Assembly (NCBI RefSeq): GCF_002864685.1
Contig: NZ_NMQZ01000002.1
Span: forward strand, 1 to 64,000
Source of the DNA: Alloalcanivorax mobilis
GTDB lineage: Bacteria; Pseudomonadota; Gammaproteobacteria; Pseudomonadales; Alcanivoracaceae
Length of the DNA stretch: 64,000 bases
Direction: 5' to 3'
Under the pieces are notes generated by a model, which did not search any database, was not told where the DNA came from, and was given only the letters and a program-made list of their open reading frames with translations. Below, piece by piece: positions 9,473-18,923 of the stretch (its first letter is position 1; each line of letters opens with the position of its first letter). The position numbers and the translations under genes are program-made.

Positions 9473-9904
9473 ATGGCTGTTGAGCGTACCCTCTCTATCA
9501 TCAAGCCTGATGCCGTGGCCAAGAACGCAATCGGCGAGATCGTTGGCCGCTTCGAGAAAGCGGACCTGCAAGTCGTGGCAATGAAAATGCTGCACCTGAG
9601 CCGCGAGCAAGCCGAAGGCTTCTATGCCGAACATAAAGAGCGCCCCTTCTTCGGCGATCTGGTGGCCTTTATGACCAGCGGCCCGGTGATCGTGCAGGCG
9701 CTGGAAGGCGAGGGCGCGGTTCTGAAAAACCGTGACCTGATGGGCGCCACCAACCCCAAGGACGCCGAACCCGGCACCATCCGCGCCGATTTCGCGGAAA
9801 CCATCGATGAAAACGCGGTCCATGGTTCTGATTCCGTGGAATCCGCGGCCCGCGAAGTGGCCTACTTCTTCGCCGACGAGGAAATCTGCCCGCGCACCCG
9901 CTGA
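9473..9904 (+). CDS. ndk: Nucleoside diphosphate kinase
   Basis: It transfers the gamma phosphate between nucleoside triphosphates and diphosphates through a phosphohistidine. The 143-residue protein matches the family length and carries the active-site H117 in NAVHGSDS plus the [11 protein letters not shown] opening. It starts the conserved plus-strand block ndk-rlmN-pilF-rodZ-ispG-hisS. The 245-nt gap to divergent sufB holds both promoters. A weak GGAG lies 12 nt before the ATG. Confidence 0.97.
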   Translation: MAVERTLSIIKPDAVAKNAIGEIVGRFEKADLQVVAMKMLHLSREQAEGFYAEHKERPFFGDLVAFMTSGPVIVQALEGEGAVLKNRDLMGATNPKDAEPGTIRADFAETIDENAVHGSDSVESAAREVAYFFADEEICPRTR

Positions 9905-9937
9905 AACACGGTTTCAGCAAGGTGCCTGGAGGACACT

Positions 9938-11080
9938 ATGACAGCCCCCGACAAGGTCAATCTGCTGGGCCTTACCCGCCCGCAAATGGAAGCGTTCTTC
10001 CTGGACATGGGCGAGAAGAAATTCCGCGCCCAGCAGGTACTGAAGTGGATCCACCACCATCAGGCGGATTCCTTCGAGCAGATGACCGACGTCGGCAAGG
10101 CGTTGCGCGAAAAGCTGGCCCGCGTGGCCGAAATTCGCGGTCCCAAGGTGCTCCACGAGGGCATCTCCCGGGACGGCACCCGTAAATGGGTGTTCGAGGC
10201 CGACAACGGCGGCGCCGTGGAGACCGTATTCATTCCCGACGGTCGCCGCGGCACCCTGTGTGTCTCTTCCCAGGTGGGCTGCGCGGTGGACTGCAGTTTC
10301 TGCTCCACCGGCAAGCAGGGTTTCCAGCGTGACCTGACCAGCGCCGAGATCATCGGCCAGGTGTGGCAGGCCAGCCGTGCCTTCGGGCCGCGCAAGAACC
10401 TTGGCGAGCACCCGATCACCAACGTGGTGATGATGGGCATGGGCGAGCCGATGCTGAACTATGGCCCGGTGCTGGAATCGATGCGCATCATGCGCGACGA
10501 TCTCGGCTACGGCATCAGCAAGCGCCGCATCACGCTCTCCACCTCCGGGGTGGTGCCGAAAATCGATCAGCTCAGCCAGGACCTGGATGTGTCCCTGGCG
10601 GTCAGCCTGCACGCCCCCAACGACGAGCTGCGCAACGAGCTGGTGCCGCTCAACCGCAAATACCCGCTCGCGGAGTTGATTGCCGCGTGCAAGCGTTACA
10701 GCGAAAACATCACCCATCGCCACAAGACCATCACCATGGAATACGTGATGCTGCGCGATGTGAACGACCAACCTGAGCACGCCCGCCAGCTGGTCAAGCT
10801 GCTCAAGGATGTGCCGGTGAAAGTGAACCTGATTCCTTTCAACGCCTTTCCTCATTCTGGCTACGAACGCTCGCGTCAGGCCGACATCCTGGCATTCCAT
10901 AAATTCCTGAACGACAATGGCGTGCTCACCATGGTGCGCACCACCCGCGGCGACGACATCGACGCGGCGTGCGGTCAATTGGTGGGTGAGGTGAAAGACC
11001 GTACCCGCCGCAGCGAGCGCTGGAAGCAATCCATTTTTCATCGCTCGGAACAGCCCGACAACAACACAGCGTCTGTGTAA
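9938..11080 (+). CDS. rlmN: Dual-specificity rRNA/tRNA methyltransferase RlmN (radical SAM)
   Basis: It methylates C2 of A2503 in 23S rRNA and A37 of some tRNAs. The 380-residue protein has the radical-SAM CxxxCxxC motif (C115, C119, C122 in CAVDCSFC) and the methyl-carrying C-terminal cysteine in [14 protein letters not shown] lies seven bases before ATG 9938. Its stop overlaps the pilF start (TAATG), suggesting coupling. Confidence 0.97.
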   Translation: MTAPDKVNLLGLTRPQMEAFFLDMGEKKFRAQQVLKWIHHHQADSFEQMTDVGKALREKLARVAEIRGPKVLHEGISRDGTRKWVFEADNGGAVETVFIPDGRRGTLCVSSQVGCAVDCSFCSTGKQGFQRDLTSAEIIGQVWQASRAFGPRKNLGEHPITNVVMMGMGEPMLNYGPVLESMRIMRDDLGYGISKRRITLSTSGVVPKIDQLSQDLDVSLAVSLHAPNDELRNELVPLNRKYPLAELIAACKRYSENITHRHKTITMEYVMLRDVNDQPEHARQLVKLLKDVPVKVNLIPFNAFPHSGYERSRQADILAFHKFLNDNGVLTMVRTTRGDDIDAACGQLVGEVKDRTRRSERWKQSIFHRSEQPDNNTASV

Positions 11081-11853
11081 TGAGTGTCCTGTTGAGATTG
11101 GTTCCGATCCTGCTCGCCGCCGGCCTGCTGGCCGCCTGCGCCACGGACCCCAACGCCCCCCGGGTGAACATCGACGATGCGGTGACCACCCGCGTCGCCG
11201 CCGGGCTGCAATACCTCCAGCAACGCAATCCTTCCGAAGCGCGCCGGCACTTCTCGCGCGCCCTGGCGCTCAATCCGGACAGCCCCGAGGCGCACAACGC
11301 CATGGCGCTGCTGTACAGCTATGAGCGTGATCCGGAGAGGGAAGAAGAGCACTACAAAAAGGCGTTGCGCGCCGACAGTGATTTTTCGCCGGCGCTCAAC
11401 AATTACGGCACTTTGTTGTACTCGCAGGGTCGTTACAAAGAGGCACTGGAAAAATTCAAACGCGCCGCCAATGATGCCAGCTACGAGGCCCGGGGCAGCG
11501 CGTTCAGCAACATGGGACAGTGCTACCAGGCTCTCAACGAGCCCGAGCAAGCCAAACAGGCTTTCATTAAGGCGCTGCGCCTGAATCCCCAATCCACCAG
11601 CGCTTCGCTGGAACTGGCGCGGCTCTATTTTGGCGAGCAGCGTTACCGCCTGGGATGGGATTATTACCAACAGTATCAGAGCCGTACCGGCCGGCCGAGC
11701 GCCGACGGGCTGTGGTTGGGAATCCGTCTGGCCGCGGCGCTGGGGCGCAAGAATGAGCAATCCAGCTACGAACTCGCTCTGCAGAATCTCTACCAGAATT
11801 CCCGGGAATACCGGGCCTGGAGAGCGTGGCAGAGCGGGCAGGAGGCACGGTAA
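11080..11853 (+). CDS. pilF: Type IV pilus assembly lipoprotein PilF/PilW
   Basis: An outer-membrane pilotin needed for multimerisation of the PilQ secretin. The 257-residue protein has a lipobox (GLLAAC, lipid-bearing C20) and several tetratricopeptide repeats between about residues 40 and 230. It sits between rlmN (one-base overlap) and rodZ (adjacent, zero gap), the usual position in Pseudomonas-like genomes. The lineage-conserved name could be pilW. Confidence 0.93.
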   Translation: MSVLLRLVPILLAAGLLAACATDPNAPRVNIDDAVTTRVAAGLQYLQQRNPSEARRHFSRALALNPDSPEAHNAMALLYSYERDPEREEEHYKKALRADSDFSPALNNYGTLLYSQGRYKEALEKFKRAANDASYEARGSAFSNMGQCYQALNEPEQAKQAFIKALRLNPQSTSASLELARLYFGEQRYRLGWDYYQQYQSRTGRPSADGLWLGIRLAAALGRKNEQSSYELALQNLYQNSREYRAWRAWQSGQEAR

Positions 11854-12777
11854 ATGAACGAACAGGAAGCCGCACTGCCCGGCGCGCGTCTGCGCCAGGC
11901 GCGCGAAGAAAAAGGGTTAAGTCGCCAGGATGTGGCCCGCGAGCTGCATTTGTCGACGGCGTTTCTGACCTTTCTGGAAGAAGACGACTACGACCGCCTC
12001 CCCGAACCGCCGTTCGTGAAGGGGTACCTGCGCAATTACGCCCGCCTGCTGGGGCTCTCTGGCGAAGAGCTGGCGACCCTGTACCAGCGGCGTCTGGATG
12101 AGGATCGCCGCCACACCCGCGAGCAGGAAGCGGTGGCCGAGCCGCGTCCACGCGGCCGTGAGTGGCGTTTGCCGGCGCTGGTGGTGCTGCTGGCGGTGCT
12201 GGTGATCGCGGTGGGTTGGTGGCTGTGGCCGCGCGAGCAGCCGCAACAGGACAGTGGCACGGCACCGGCGGACGCCAACCCGGAACTGCGCATGGAGCAG
12301 GACCCGGCTGGTGAGCCGCCGGAGCGTGCCCCGGAACCGGCTCTGCCGGACACGGTTGAGCCCGCCGCGCCCGACACCGGGAGTGAGGACGCCGATGCCG
12401 CCCAGGGCGAGGACCCGCAAGCCCCGGGTGACGCCACCGCCGCCGCGGGCCCGGTGGCCAGCAATGGCGCCAGCGCTGCCGCACCGGCCGCCGCCGCCGC
12501 CGACACCGGCGCCGACGCGGCTCCCGCTGCCCCGGAGGTGGACCGGCTCAGCATGACCTTTTCCCGGGTTTGCTGGATCAGGATCATTGATGCCAGCGGC
12601 GCCACGCTCAGCCAGGGCCGGCGAAACGCCGGCGACAGCGTCAGCGTCGAAGGCAAGGCGCCGTTTCGCATGACCATCGGCGACGCGGCGGCGGTCTCGT
12701 CGCTGACCATCAATGATGAGCCCACCGAACTGCCCAGCAGCCGCTCCGGCGATGTGGTGCGCGTCACCTTGCCTTGA
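11854..12777 (+). CDS. rodZ: Cytoskeletal protein RodZ
   Basis: A bitopic inner-membrane protein that anchors MreB for rod shape. The 307-residue protein has a cytoplasmic Xre-type helix-turn-helix (about 8-75), one transmembrane helix (about 106-125), a long Pro/Ala/Asp-rich periplasmic linker (about 130-225) and a C-terminal DUF4115 domain. ATG directly follows the pilF stop. Confidence 0.95.
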   Translation: MNEQEAALPGARLRQAREEKGLSRQDVARELHLSTAFLTFLEEDDYDRLPEPPFVKGYLRNYARLLGLSGEELATLYQRRLDEDRRHTREQEAVAEPRPRGREWRLPALVVLLAVLVIAVGWWLWPREQPQQDSGTAPADANPELRMEQDPAGEPPERAPEPALPDTVEPAAPDTGSEDADAAQGEDPQAPGDATAAAGPVASNGASAAAPAAAAADTGADAAPAAPEVDRLSMTFSRVCWIRIIDASGATLSQGRRNAGDSVSVEGKAPFRMTIGDAAAVSSLTINDEPTELPSSRSGDVVRVTLP

Positions 12778-12830
12778 CCCTTCGTGCCCCCCATCTTTGC
12801 AGGTAACCCGCTCGAATTTCAGGAGTCATC

Positions 12831-13949
12831 ATGGAACCGGAAGTTTCCATAAAGCGCCGCAAATCCCGTCAGATCCACGTCGGCTCCGTGCCGGTGGGTG
12901 GCGATGCGCCGATCTCCGTGCAGAGCATGACCAACACCGACACCTGCGACGTCGCCGCCACGGTGGCGCAGATTCGCAGCCTGGAAGGCGTCGGCGCGGA
13001 CATCGTGCGGGTCTCGGTGCCTACCATGGACGCCGCCGAGGCGTTCGGGAAAATCCGCAAGCAGGTCAATGTGCCGCTGGTGGCGGACATTCACTACGAT
13101 TACAAGATCGCCCTGAAAGTGGCCGACGAAGGCGCCGACTGCCTGCGCATCAACCCCGGCAACATCGGCCGTGAAGACCGGGTGCGCGCGGTGATCCAGT
13201 CCGCCCGTGACCATGGCGTGCCGATCCGCATCGGCGTCAACGCCGGGTCCCTGGAGAAAGAACTGCAGCGCAAGTACCACGAGCCCTGCAGCGACGCGCT
13301 GGTGGAATCCGCCCTGCGCCACGTGGACATTCTGGATCGCTACGACTTCCAGGAATTCAAGATCAGCGTCAAGGCCTCCAACGTGTTTATGACCCTGCAG
13401 GCATACCGCAAGCTGGCCACCCAGGTGGAGCAGCCGCTGCATCTGGGCGTCACCGAGGCGGGCACGTTCCGCTCCGGCACGGTGAAATCGGCGGTGGCCC
13501 TGGGCGGGCTGCTGATGGAAGGCATCGGCGACACCATCCGCATCTCCCTGGCCGCCGATCCGGTGGAAGAAATCCGCGTCGGTTTCGATATTCTCAAGAG
13601 CCTGAACCTGCGCAAGAAAGGCGTGAACATCATCGCCTGCCCGAGCTGCTCGCGGCAGAACTTCGACGTCATCAAGACCGTCAACGAACTGGAAGCGCGC
13701 CTGGAAGACATCAACGAATCGGTGGATCTGGCGGTGATCGGCTGCTTGGTGAACGGCCCCGGCGAAGCCCGCGAAGTGGATGTCGGCCTGACCGGCGGCA
13801 CCCCCAACAATCTGTCCTACGCGGACGGCCAGAAGAGCCACCACATCAAATCCGAAAATCTGGTCGATGAGCTGGAGAGCATGGTCCGCGCCAAGGTCCA
13901 GAAAATACGCGACGACGAAGCCAAAGGCATTATTGCCAGAAGTGAATAA
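12831..13949 (+). CDS. ispG: 4-hydroxy-3-methylbut-2-enyl-diphosphate synthase IspG
   Basis: The [4Fe-4S] enzyme of the MEP isoprenoid pathway, making HMBPP from MEcPP. The 372-residue protein has the C-terminal cluster cysteines in [10 protein letters not shown] and GCLVNGPGE. Its dependence on an Fe-S cluster makes it a client of the assembly locus nearby. It is followed by a heptad repeat array before hisS. Confidence 0.97.
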   Translation: MEPEVSIKRRKSRQIHVGSVPVGGDAPISVQSMTNTDTCDVAATVAQIRSLEGVGADIVRVSVPTMDAAEAFGKIRKQVNVPLVADIHYDYKIALKVADEGADCLRINPGNIGREDRVRAVIQSARDHGVPIRIGVNAGSLEKELQRKYHEPCSDALVESALRHVDILDRYDFQEFKISVKASNVFMTLQAYRKLATQVEQPLHLGVTEAGTFRSGTVKSAVALGGLLMEGIGDTIRISLAADPVEEIRVGFDILKSLNLRKKGVNIIACPSCSRQNFDVIKTVNELEARLEDINESVDLAVIGCLVNGPGEAREVDVGLTGGTPNNLSYADGQKSHHIKSENLVDELESMVRAKVQKIRDDEAKGIIARSE

Positions 13950-13952
13950 GAA

Positions 13953-14063
13953 CGCCGGACGCTGGACGCCGGACGCTTGACGCTTAACTGCGGCAAGCCT
14001 CCGGCGTTTATCGTCTGGCGAAGGAACCAAAGCGTCCGGCGTCCAGCGTCTGGCGTCGAGCGG
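13953..14063. repeat. Inverted array of 7-bp words (GGACGCT type)
   Basis: Left-arm heptads GGACGCT, GGACGCC and TGACGCT (13957-13985) face a right arm of complementary GCGTCCG/GCGTCCA/GCGTCTG words (14030-14063), with a unique centre. It lies between ispG and hisS, which read in the same direction. Related arrays sit after bamB and after guaB. Confidence 0.8.
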
Positions 14064-14081
14064 CTTAATTAAGGAGTTCCG

Positions 14082-15353
14082 GTGAGCAAGAAGATCGCGT
14101 CGATTCGCGGTATGAACGACATTCTGCCCGAGCAGACCCCGCTGTGGCAGTGGCTGGAAGCGCGCGTGCGCGCGGTGCTGGGCGCCTACGGTTACCAGGA
14201 GATCCGCACGCCGATCCTGGAACAGACCGACCTGTTCAAACGCAGCATCGGCGAGGTCACCGACATCGTCGAAAAAGAGATGTACACCTTCGAGGACCGC
14301 AACGGTGACAGCCTCACCCTGCGCCCGGAAGGCACCGCCAGTTGCGTGCGCGCCGCTGAAGAGCACGGCCTGCTCTATAACCAGAGCCGCCGGCTCTGGT
14401 ATCAGGGCCCGATGTTTCGTCATGAGCGCCCGCAGGCGGGTCGCTACCGCCAGTTCCACCAGATCGGCGTGGAGACCTTCGGCATGCAAGGCCCGGACAT
14501 CGACGCCGAGGTGATCCTGCTCACCGCGCGCCTGTGGAAAGAGCTGGGGCTCGCCGACCAGGTCACCCTGGAGCTCAATTCCCTGGGCGACAGCGACGAC
14601 CGCGCCCGCTACCGAGAGGCGCTGGTGGCCTACCTGAAAGAGCACCAGGCCGGTCTCGACGAAGACTCCCGCAAGCGCCTGGAGCGCAGCCCGCTGCGAG
14701 TGCTCGACAGCAAGGACGCCGGCACCCGCGAAGTGCTGGAAAACGCGCCGCGACTGGCCGATTACCTTAACGACGAGGCCCGCGCCCACTTCCAAAGTCT
14801 GCGCGAGCTGCTTGACCGCGCCGGCATCGAGTATGTGATCAATCCCTACTTGGTGCGCGGGCTGGATTATTACGGCAAAACCGTGTTTGAGTGGACCACC
14901 CGCGCGCTCGGCGCCCAGGGCACGGTGTGCGCGGGCGGCCGTTATGATGGTCTGGTCGAGCAACTGGGCGGCAAACCGACGCCGGCGGTGGGCTTCGCCA
15001 TGGGCATCGAGCGGCTGATTCTGCTGATTGAGCAACGCAACCCGGAACTGCCCGCGCCTCTGGCACTCTATATCACCGCCATGGGTGATGTTCAGGCGCA
15101 CGCTCTGGCGCTGGCCGAACGTTTGCGCGATGCTCTGCCCGGCGTTGGCATTCAGTGCCACTGTGGCGGCGGCAGTTTCAAAAGCCAGATGAAAAAAGCG
15201 GACCGCAGCGGCGCCCGCTTCGCGCTGATTCTCGGCGAAGACGAAGTCGCCGCCGGCACCGTGACCGTCAAACCGCTGCGCGAACAGAGCGAACAAGTGC
15301 AACTGGCCAATGACGAGGCAGGCCCCTGGCTCGCCTCGCGGTTGGCTGGATAA
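14082..15353 (+). CDS. hisS: Histidyl-tRNA synthetase
   Basis: A class II aminoacyl-tRNA synthetase that charges tRNA-His. The 423-residue protein has the class II motifs, the histidine-specific [15 protein letters not shown] and [14 protein letters not shown] blocks, and a C-terminal anticodon-binding domain (about 325-420). GTG 14082 is used because AAGGAG lies six bases upstream and the protein then begins [16 protein letters not shown], typical of the family. Confidence 0.97.
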   Translation: MSKKIASIRGMNDILPEQTPLWQWLEARVRAVLGAYGYQEIRTPILEQTDLFKRSIGEVTDIVEKEMYTFEDRNGDSLTLRPEGTASCVRAAEEHGLLYNQSRRLWYQGPMFRHERPQAGRYRQFHQIGVETFGMQGPDIDAEVILLTARLWKELGLADQVTLELNSLGDSDDRARYREALVAYLKEHQAGLDEDSRKRLERSPLRVLDSKDAGTREVLENAPRLADYLNDEARAHFQSLRELLDRAGIEYVINPYLVRGLDYYGKTVFEWTTRALGAQGTVCAGGRYDGLVEQLGGKPTPAVGFAMGIERLILLIEQRNPELPAPLALYITAMGDVQAHALALAERLRDALPGVGIQCHCGGGSFKSQMKKADRSGARFALILGEDEVAAGTVTVKPLREQSEQVQLANDEAGPWLASRLAG

Positions 15354-15399
15354 CCATTAAAAGCTGAACAGACGAACAGTGGAATAGGGAGAAACCGGG

Positions 15400-16035
15400 G
15401 TGGTTGATTACATCCGTAGCGAAGAAGAACAGGCCGAAGTGCTCAAGGAGTGGTGGAGCAAAAACGGCGTCGCCGTGGTGGTGGTCGTGGTGCTGGCGGT
15501 CGGGGGGCTGATCGGCTGGCGCGAGTGGAAGGCCCACAACAGCGATCTGGCGGCCGAGGCATCGCGCTCTTACGAAACGCTGATGACCGAGCTGCAAAGC
15601 GGCAACACGGATAAGGCGCGCGGCACCGCCGAGACCCTGGTGAAAGACTATGAAAGCACCAGTTACGCGGATTATTCACACCTGGTGCTGGCCAAGCTGG
15701 CGGTGGACGGTGGCGATTTCAACAGCGCCGCCGAGCAACTTAAAGCCGTGGTCAGCGACCCGGCCACCGCCGAGCTGGAATACACCGCTCGCCTGCGGCT
15801 GGCGCGTGTACAGATTCAACAGGGCGACCTGGACGCCGCCGAGAAGCAGATCTCGCGCAGCTTTCCTAACGCCTGGCAGGGCCAGGCCCTGGAATTGAAA
15901 GGCGACATCGCCGGCGCCCGTGAAAAATGGGACGCGGCAACAGACGCGTACAGTGGTGCCCTGGAAACGCTGGATTCCGGCGCTGAACGGGACCGCGTGC
16001 AAATGAAACTCGACGACCTGAAAAGAGCATCGTGA
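15400..16035 (+). CDS. yfgM: YfgM-family TPR membrane protein (SecYEG ancillary subunit)
   Basis: YfgM is a single-span inner-membrane protein that works with PpiD at the Sec translocon and buffers the Rcs response in E. coli. The 211-residue protein has a short cytoplasmic segment, one transmembrane helix (about 24-41) and periplasmic TPR-like repeats. It starts at GTG 15400, and its stop region overlaps the bamB GTG start. The hisS-yfgM-bamB-der order matches E. coli. Confidence 0.9.
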   Translation: MVDYIRSEEEQAEVLKEWWSKNGVAVVVVVVLAVGGLIGWREWKAHNSDLAAEASRSYETLMTELQSGNTDKARGTAETLVKDYESTSYADYSHLVLAKLAVDGGDFNSAAEQLKAVVSDPATAELEYTARLRLARVQIQQGDLDAAEKQISRSFPNAWQGQALELKGDIAGAREKWDAATDAYSGALETLDSGAERDRVQMKLDDLKRAS

Positions 16036-17177
16036 GACATTACCTAGCCCCCTTGATGATCGGCCTGCTGGTGCTGGCCGGTTGCAGCAGTAACCCCAAC
16101 GCCATCGAGCCCAATGAACTGCCGGACTTCGATGCCACCTACAACGTGGACCGCCTGTGGCGCTCCGGCGCCGGCGACGGCATCGACGAAACCGACATGG
16201 CGCTGCGCCCGGCGGTGACCAGCCAGCAGGTGTTCGCCGCCGACGTGCACGGCCAGGTGTTCGGCTTCGAACGCGAAAACGGCAAACGCCAGTGGCGGCA
16301 AAAAACCGAGGACCGCATCTCCGGCGGCCTCTACGCCGGCTATGGCCAGGTGCTGTACGGCACCCGCGAAGGCCAGGCGGTGGCGCTGTCCGCCGACGAC
16401 GGCAGCGAGCTGTGGCGCACCCAGGTGAGCAGCGAGATCCTGGCGCCACCCACCAGCGACGGCGCCATCGTGGTGGTGCAAACCCTGGACGGCCACCTGC
16501 TCGGCCTCAACGCCGAGGACGGCAAACAGGTCTGGAACTACGAAACCCCGGTGCCCAACCTCACCCTGCTGGGCATGGCCCAGCCGGTGATCGTCGGCGG
16601 GCGCGTGTACGCCGGTTTCGCCAGCGGCAAGGTCGCCTGCGTGGACCTGGCCAGCGGCGCGCCGGTCTGGGAGCGCCGCATCGCCGAGCCGGTCGGCCGC
16701 TCTGAACTGGATCGTTTGGTGGACGTGGATTCCAGCCTGATTGTCGAGAACGGCGGCGTGTTCACCGCCACGTTCCAGGGCAAGATCGGCGTGCTCGACT
16801 GGGAGAACGGCCGGCCCTATTGGAGCAAGGACATTTCCACCCACCAGGTGCTGAGCAGCGATATGGACAAGCTGTTCGTCGCCGACGCCGATGGCTTGGT
16901 GCGTGGTGTCGAACAGCGCAGCGGCACCTTCCTGTGGCAGCAAGACAAGCTCTACGGCCGCCGCCTCACCGGCACCGCCGTGCAGAACGGCCTGGTGGTG
17001 GTCGGTGACTTCGAAGGCTGGCTGCACTGGCTCGACCCGGAAACCGGCAAACTGGTGGCCCGCTACCACCACGACCGCGACGGCTTCGCCGCCGGCCCGG
17101 TGGTCTACGACGACGTGCTCTATGCGTTGAGCGCCGATGGCAAGCTGGCGGCGTATCGGATCGAAGCGGACGACTAA
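16032..17177 (+). CDS. bamB: Outer-membrane protein assembly lipoprotein BamB
   Basis: A beta-propeller lipoprotein of the BAM complex that inserts beta-barrel proteins. The 381-residue protein has a lipobox LVLAGC (lipid-bearing C18) and repeated PQQ-like blades (for example DGSELWR, DGKQVWNY, ASGAPVWER). GTG 16032 overlaps the end of yfgM by four bases (GTGA). Confidence 0.96.
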   Translation: MRHYLAPLMIGLLVLAGCSSNPNAIEPNELPDFDATYNVDRLWRSGAGDGIDETDMALRPAVTSQQVFAADVHGQVFGFERENGKRQWRQKTEDRISGGLYAGYGQVLYGTREGQAVALSADDGSELWRTQVSSEILAPPTSDGAIVVVQTLDGHLLGLNAEDGKQVWNYETPVPNLTLLGMAQPVIVGGRVYAGFASGKVACVDLASGAPVWERRIAEPVGRSELDRLVDVDSSLIVENGGVFTATFQGKIGVLDWENGRPYWSKDISTHQVLSSDMDKLFVADADGLVRGVEQRSGTFLWQQDKLYGRRLTGTAVQNGLVVVGDFEGWLHWLDPETGKLVARYHHDRDGFAAGPVVYDDVLYALSADGKLAAYRIEADD

Positions 17178-17178
17178 G

Positions 17179-17340
17179 GCGCTGGACGCTGGACGCTGGA
17201 CGCTGGACGCCGGACGCTAGACGCCAAACCCCAAGCCTGAGCGGGTTGGGGTGTTTTCTGCTACCGCGTTTGAGGAAACACCCCGTTCCGTCCCGGTTAC
17301 GGGTTTGGCGTCCGGCGTCCGGCGTCTAGCGTCCAGCGCT
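17179..17340. repeat. Inverted array of 7-bp words (GGACGCT type)
   Basis: The left arm holds four near-perfect GGACGCT/GCTGGAC heptads followed by variant words (17179-17227). The right arm (17304-17340) is the complementary set. The centre contains a terminator hairpin and a further self-complementary stretch. It fills most of the 244-nt gap between bamB and der. Confidence 0.85.
17228..17259 (+). terminator. Predicted terminator after bamB, inside the repeat
   Basis: ACCCCAA (17228-17234) pairs with TTGGGGT (17246-17252), followed by GTTTTCT. It sits exactly between the two arms of the heptad array, so the array frames the terminator. Confidence 0.6.
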
Positions 17341-17421
17341 TAACCAAACCCCTTCGCTAATCCTCCCGACGCCTGTATCCTGCCCCGATATATCGCCACC
17401 TCCAATCCGATTGAGCACCCA

Positions 17422-18816
17422 ATGAAACCCGTTCTCGCCCTGGTGGGCCGCCCCAATGTGGGCAAATCCACCCTGTTTAATCGCCTTACCCGCACCCGCG
17501 ATGCCATCGTGGCGGATTTCCCCGGTCTCACCCGGGACCGCCAGTATGGCGACGGCAAGCTCGGTGAGCGCCCCTACACGGTGGTGGACACCGGTGGCAT
17601 CGGTGAGAGCGAGGAGGGCATTGATCGGCCGATGACCGATCAGGCGCGGCTGGCGGTGGGCGAAGCGGACGCGGTACTGTTTCTGGTGGATGGCCGCGCC
17701 GGGCTGACCGCCGCCGACCAGCAGGTCGCCAACGAGCTGCGCCGGTTGCCCAAGCCGGTCTATCTGGTGGTCAACAAGACCGACGGCCTGGACCCGGACA
17801 CCGCGATGGCGGATTTCTACGCCCTCGGCCTCACCGAGGTGCTGCCGATCGCCGCCGCCCATGGCCGTGGCGTGCGCACCCTGATGGGCGTGGTGCTGGG
17901 CGACTTTCCGGAGCCCGAACAGCCCGCTGAGCCGGTGGATTACGACCCCAACACCGTGCGCGTGGCGGTGCTGGGCCGTCCCAACGTGGGCAAATCCACC
18001 CTGATCAACCGTATTCTCGGCGAAGAGCGGGTGATCGTGTTCGACCACGCCGGCACCACCCGGGATTCCATCGAAGTGCCCTTCGAGCGCCAGGACCGCC
18101 CCTATGTGCTGATCGACACCGCCGGCATCCGCCGCCGTGGCAAGGTCCACGAGACCATCGAAAAGTTCTCGGTGATCAAAGCGCTGCAAGCGGTGGAAGC
18201 CGCCCAGGTGGTGCTGCTGGTGGTGGACGCCCGCGATGGCATCACTGATCAGGATCTGCACTTGATCGGTTACACCATCGAGGCGGGCCGCTCCCTGGTG
18301 GTGGCGGTGAACAAATGGGACAACCTGGAAAGTGATCACAAAGACTGGGTGAAGCGGGAAGTGGAGCGGCGTCTGCACTTCGCCCCTTGGGTGAAGGTGC
18401 ACTATATTTCCGCGCTGCATGGCACCGGCGTGGGCGATTTGTTTGCCTTTGTCGAGCGGGCCTGGGATTCCGCCTTCATCAAGCTCAACAGCAACACCCT
18501 CACGCGCATGCTTGAAGACATCACCCGCTCGCACCCGCCGCCGCGCAGCGGCCGCTTCCGCGCCAAATTGCGCTACGCCCACCTGGGTGGCTCCAACCCG
18601 CCCACCGTGGTGATCCACGGCAACCGTACCGAGTCGTTACCGAACAGCTACCAGCGCTACCTGGAAAACCGCTTCCGCGAGCTGCTAAAAATTGAAGGCT
18701 CGCCGATTCGTCTCGAACTGAAATCCGGCGACAATCCGTTCGAAGGGCGCAAGAATAAGCTCACGGATCGACAGATCAAACGTAAGCGTCGCATGATGAG
18801 GCACGTAAAGAAGTAG
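17422..18816 (+). CDS. der: Ribosome-assembly GTPase Der (EngA)
   Basis: A double-Era-like GTPase required for 50S subunit maturation. The 464-residue protein has two G domains, each with a [10 protein letters not shown]-loop (residues 9-17 and about 188-196), and a C-terminal KH-like domain ending in a basic tail ([16 protein letters not shown]). Its position after bamB matches E. coli. Confidence 0.97.
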   Translation: MKPVLALVGRPNVGKSTLFNRLTRTRDAIVADFPGLTRDRQYGDGKLGERPYTVVDTGGIGESEEGIDRPMTDQARLAVGEADAVLFLVDGRAGLTAADQQVANELRRLPKPVYLVVNKTDGLDPDTAMADFYALGLTEVLPIAAAHGRGVRTLMGVVLGDFPEPEQPAEPVDYDPNTVRVAVLGRPNVGKSTLINRILGEERVIVFDHAGTTRDSIEVPFERQDRPYVLIDTAGIRRRGKVHETIEKFSVIKALQAVEAAQVVLLVVDARDGITDQDLHLIGYTIEAGRSLVVAVNKWDNLESDHKDWVKREVERRLHFAPWVKVHYISALHGTGVGDLFAFVERAWDSAFIKLNSNTLTRMLEDITRSHPPPRSGRFRAKLRYAHLGGSNPPTVVIHGNRTESLPNSYQRYLENRFRELLKIEGSPIRLELKSGDNPFEGRKNKLTDRQIKRKRRMMRHVKK

Positions 18817-18817
18817 A

Positions 18818-18911
18818 AAGTTGAAAGTGAAAAGTTAAAAGCGCGGGCAGGGCGGTGCCGTGGGCGCGCGCCAGCCCGCGTTTCAACTTTCAACCTGTAA
18901 CCTTCAACTTA
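18818..18911. repeat. Inverted array of 7-bp words (AAGTTGA type)
   Basis: The left arm reads as AAGTTGA-AAGTGAA-AAGTTAA heptads (18820-18845), and the right arm as complementary TTTCAAC words (18880-18911). The centre is a GC-rich self-complementary block (GCGCGGGC and GCCCGCG). It lies between der and the TonB-dependent receptor gene. Confidence 0.8.
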
Positions 18912-18923
18912 CTGGGGTACGGG

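Noticed and set aside
13953-14063. Heptad arrays considered as a CRISPR array
   Set aside because: The units are 7 bp, directly adjacent and arranged as inverted arms; there are no spacers and no cas genes.
12819-15302. An 827-codon open frame on the minus strand across ispG and hisS
   Set aside because: It is antisense to two well-recognised genes with C/G-ending codons, is rich in His, Arg and Gln, and has no domain; such frames are usual in GC-rich DNA.
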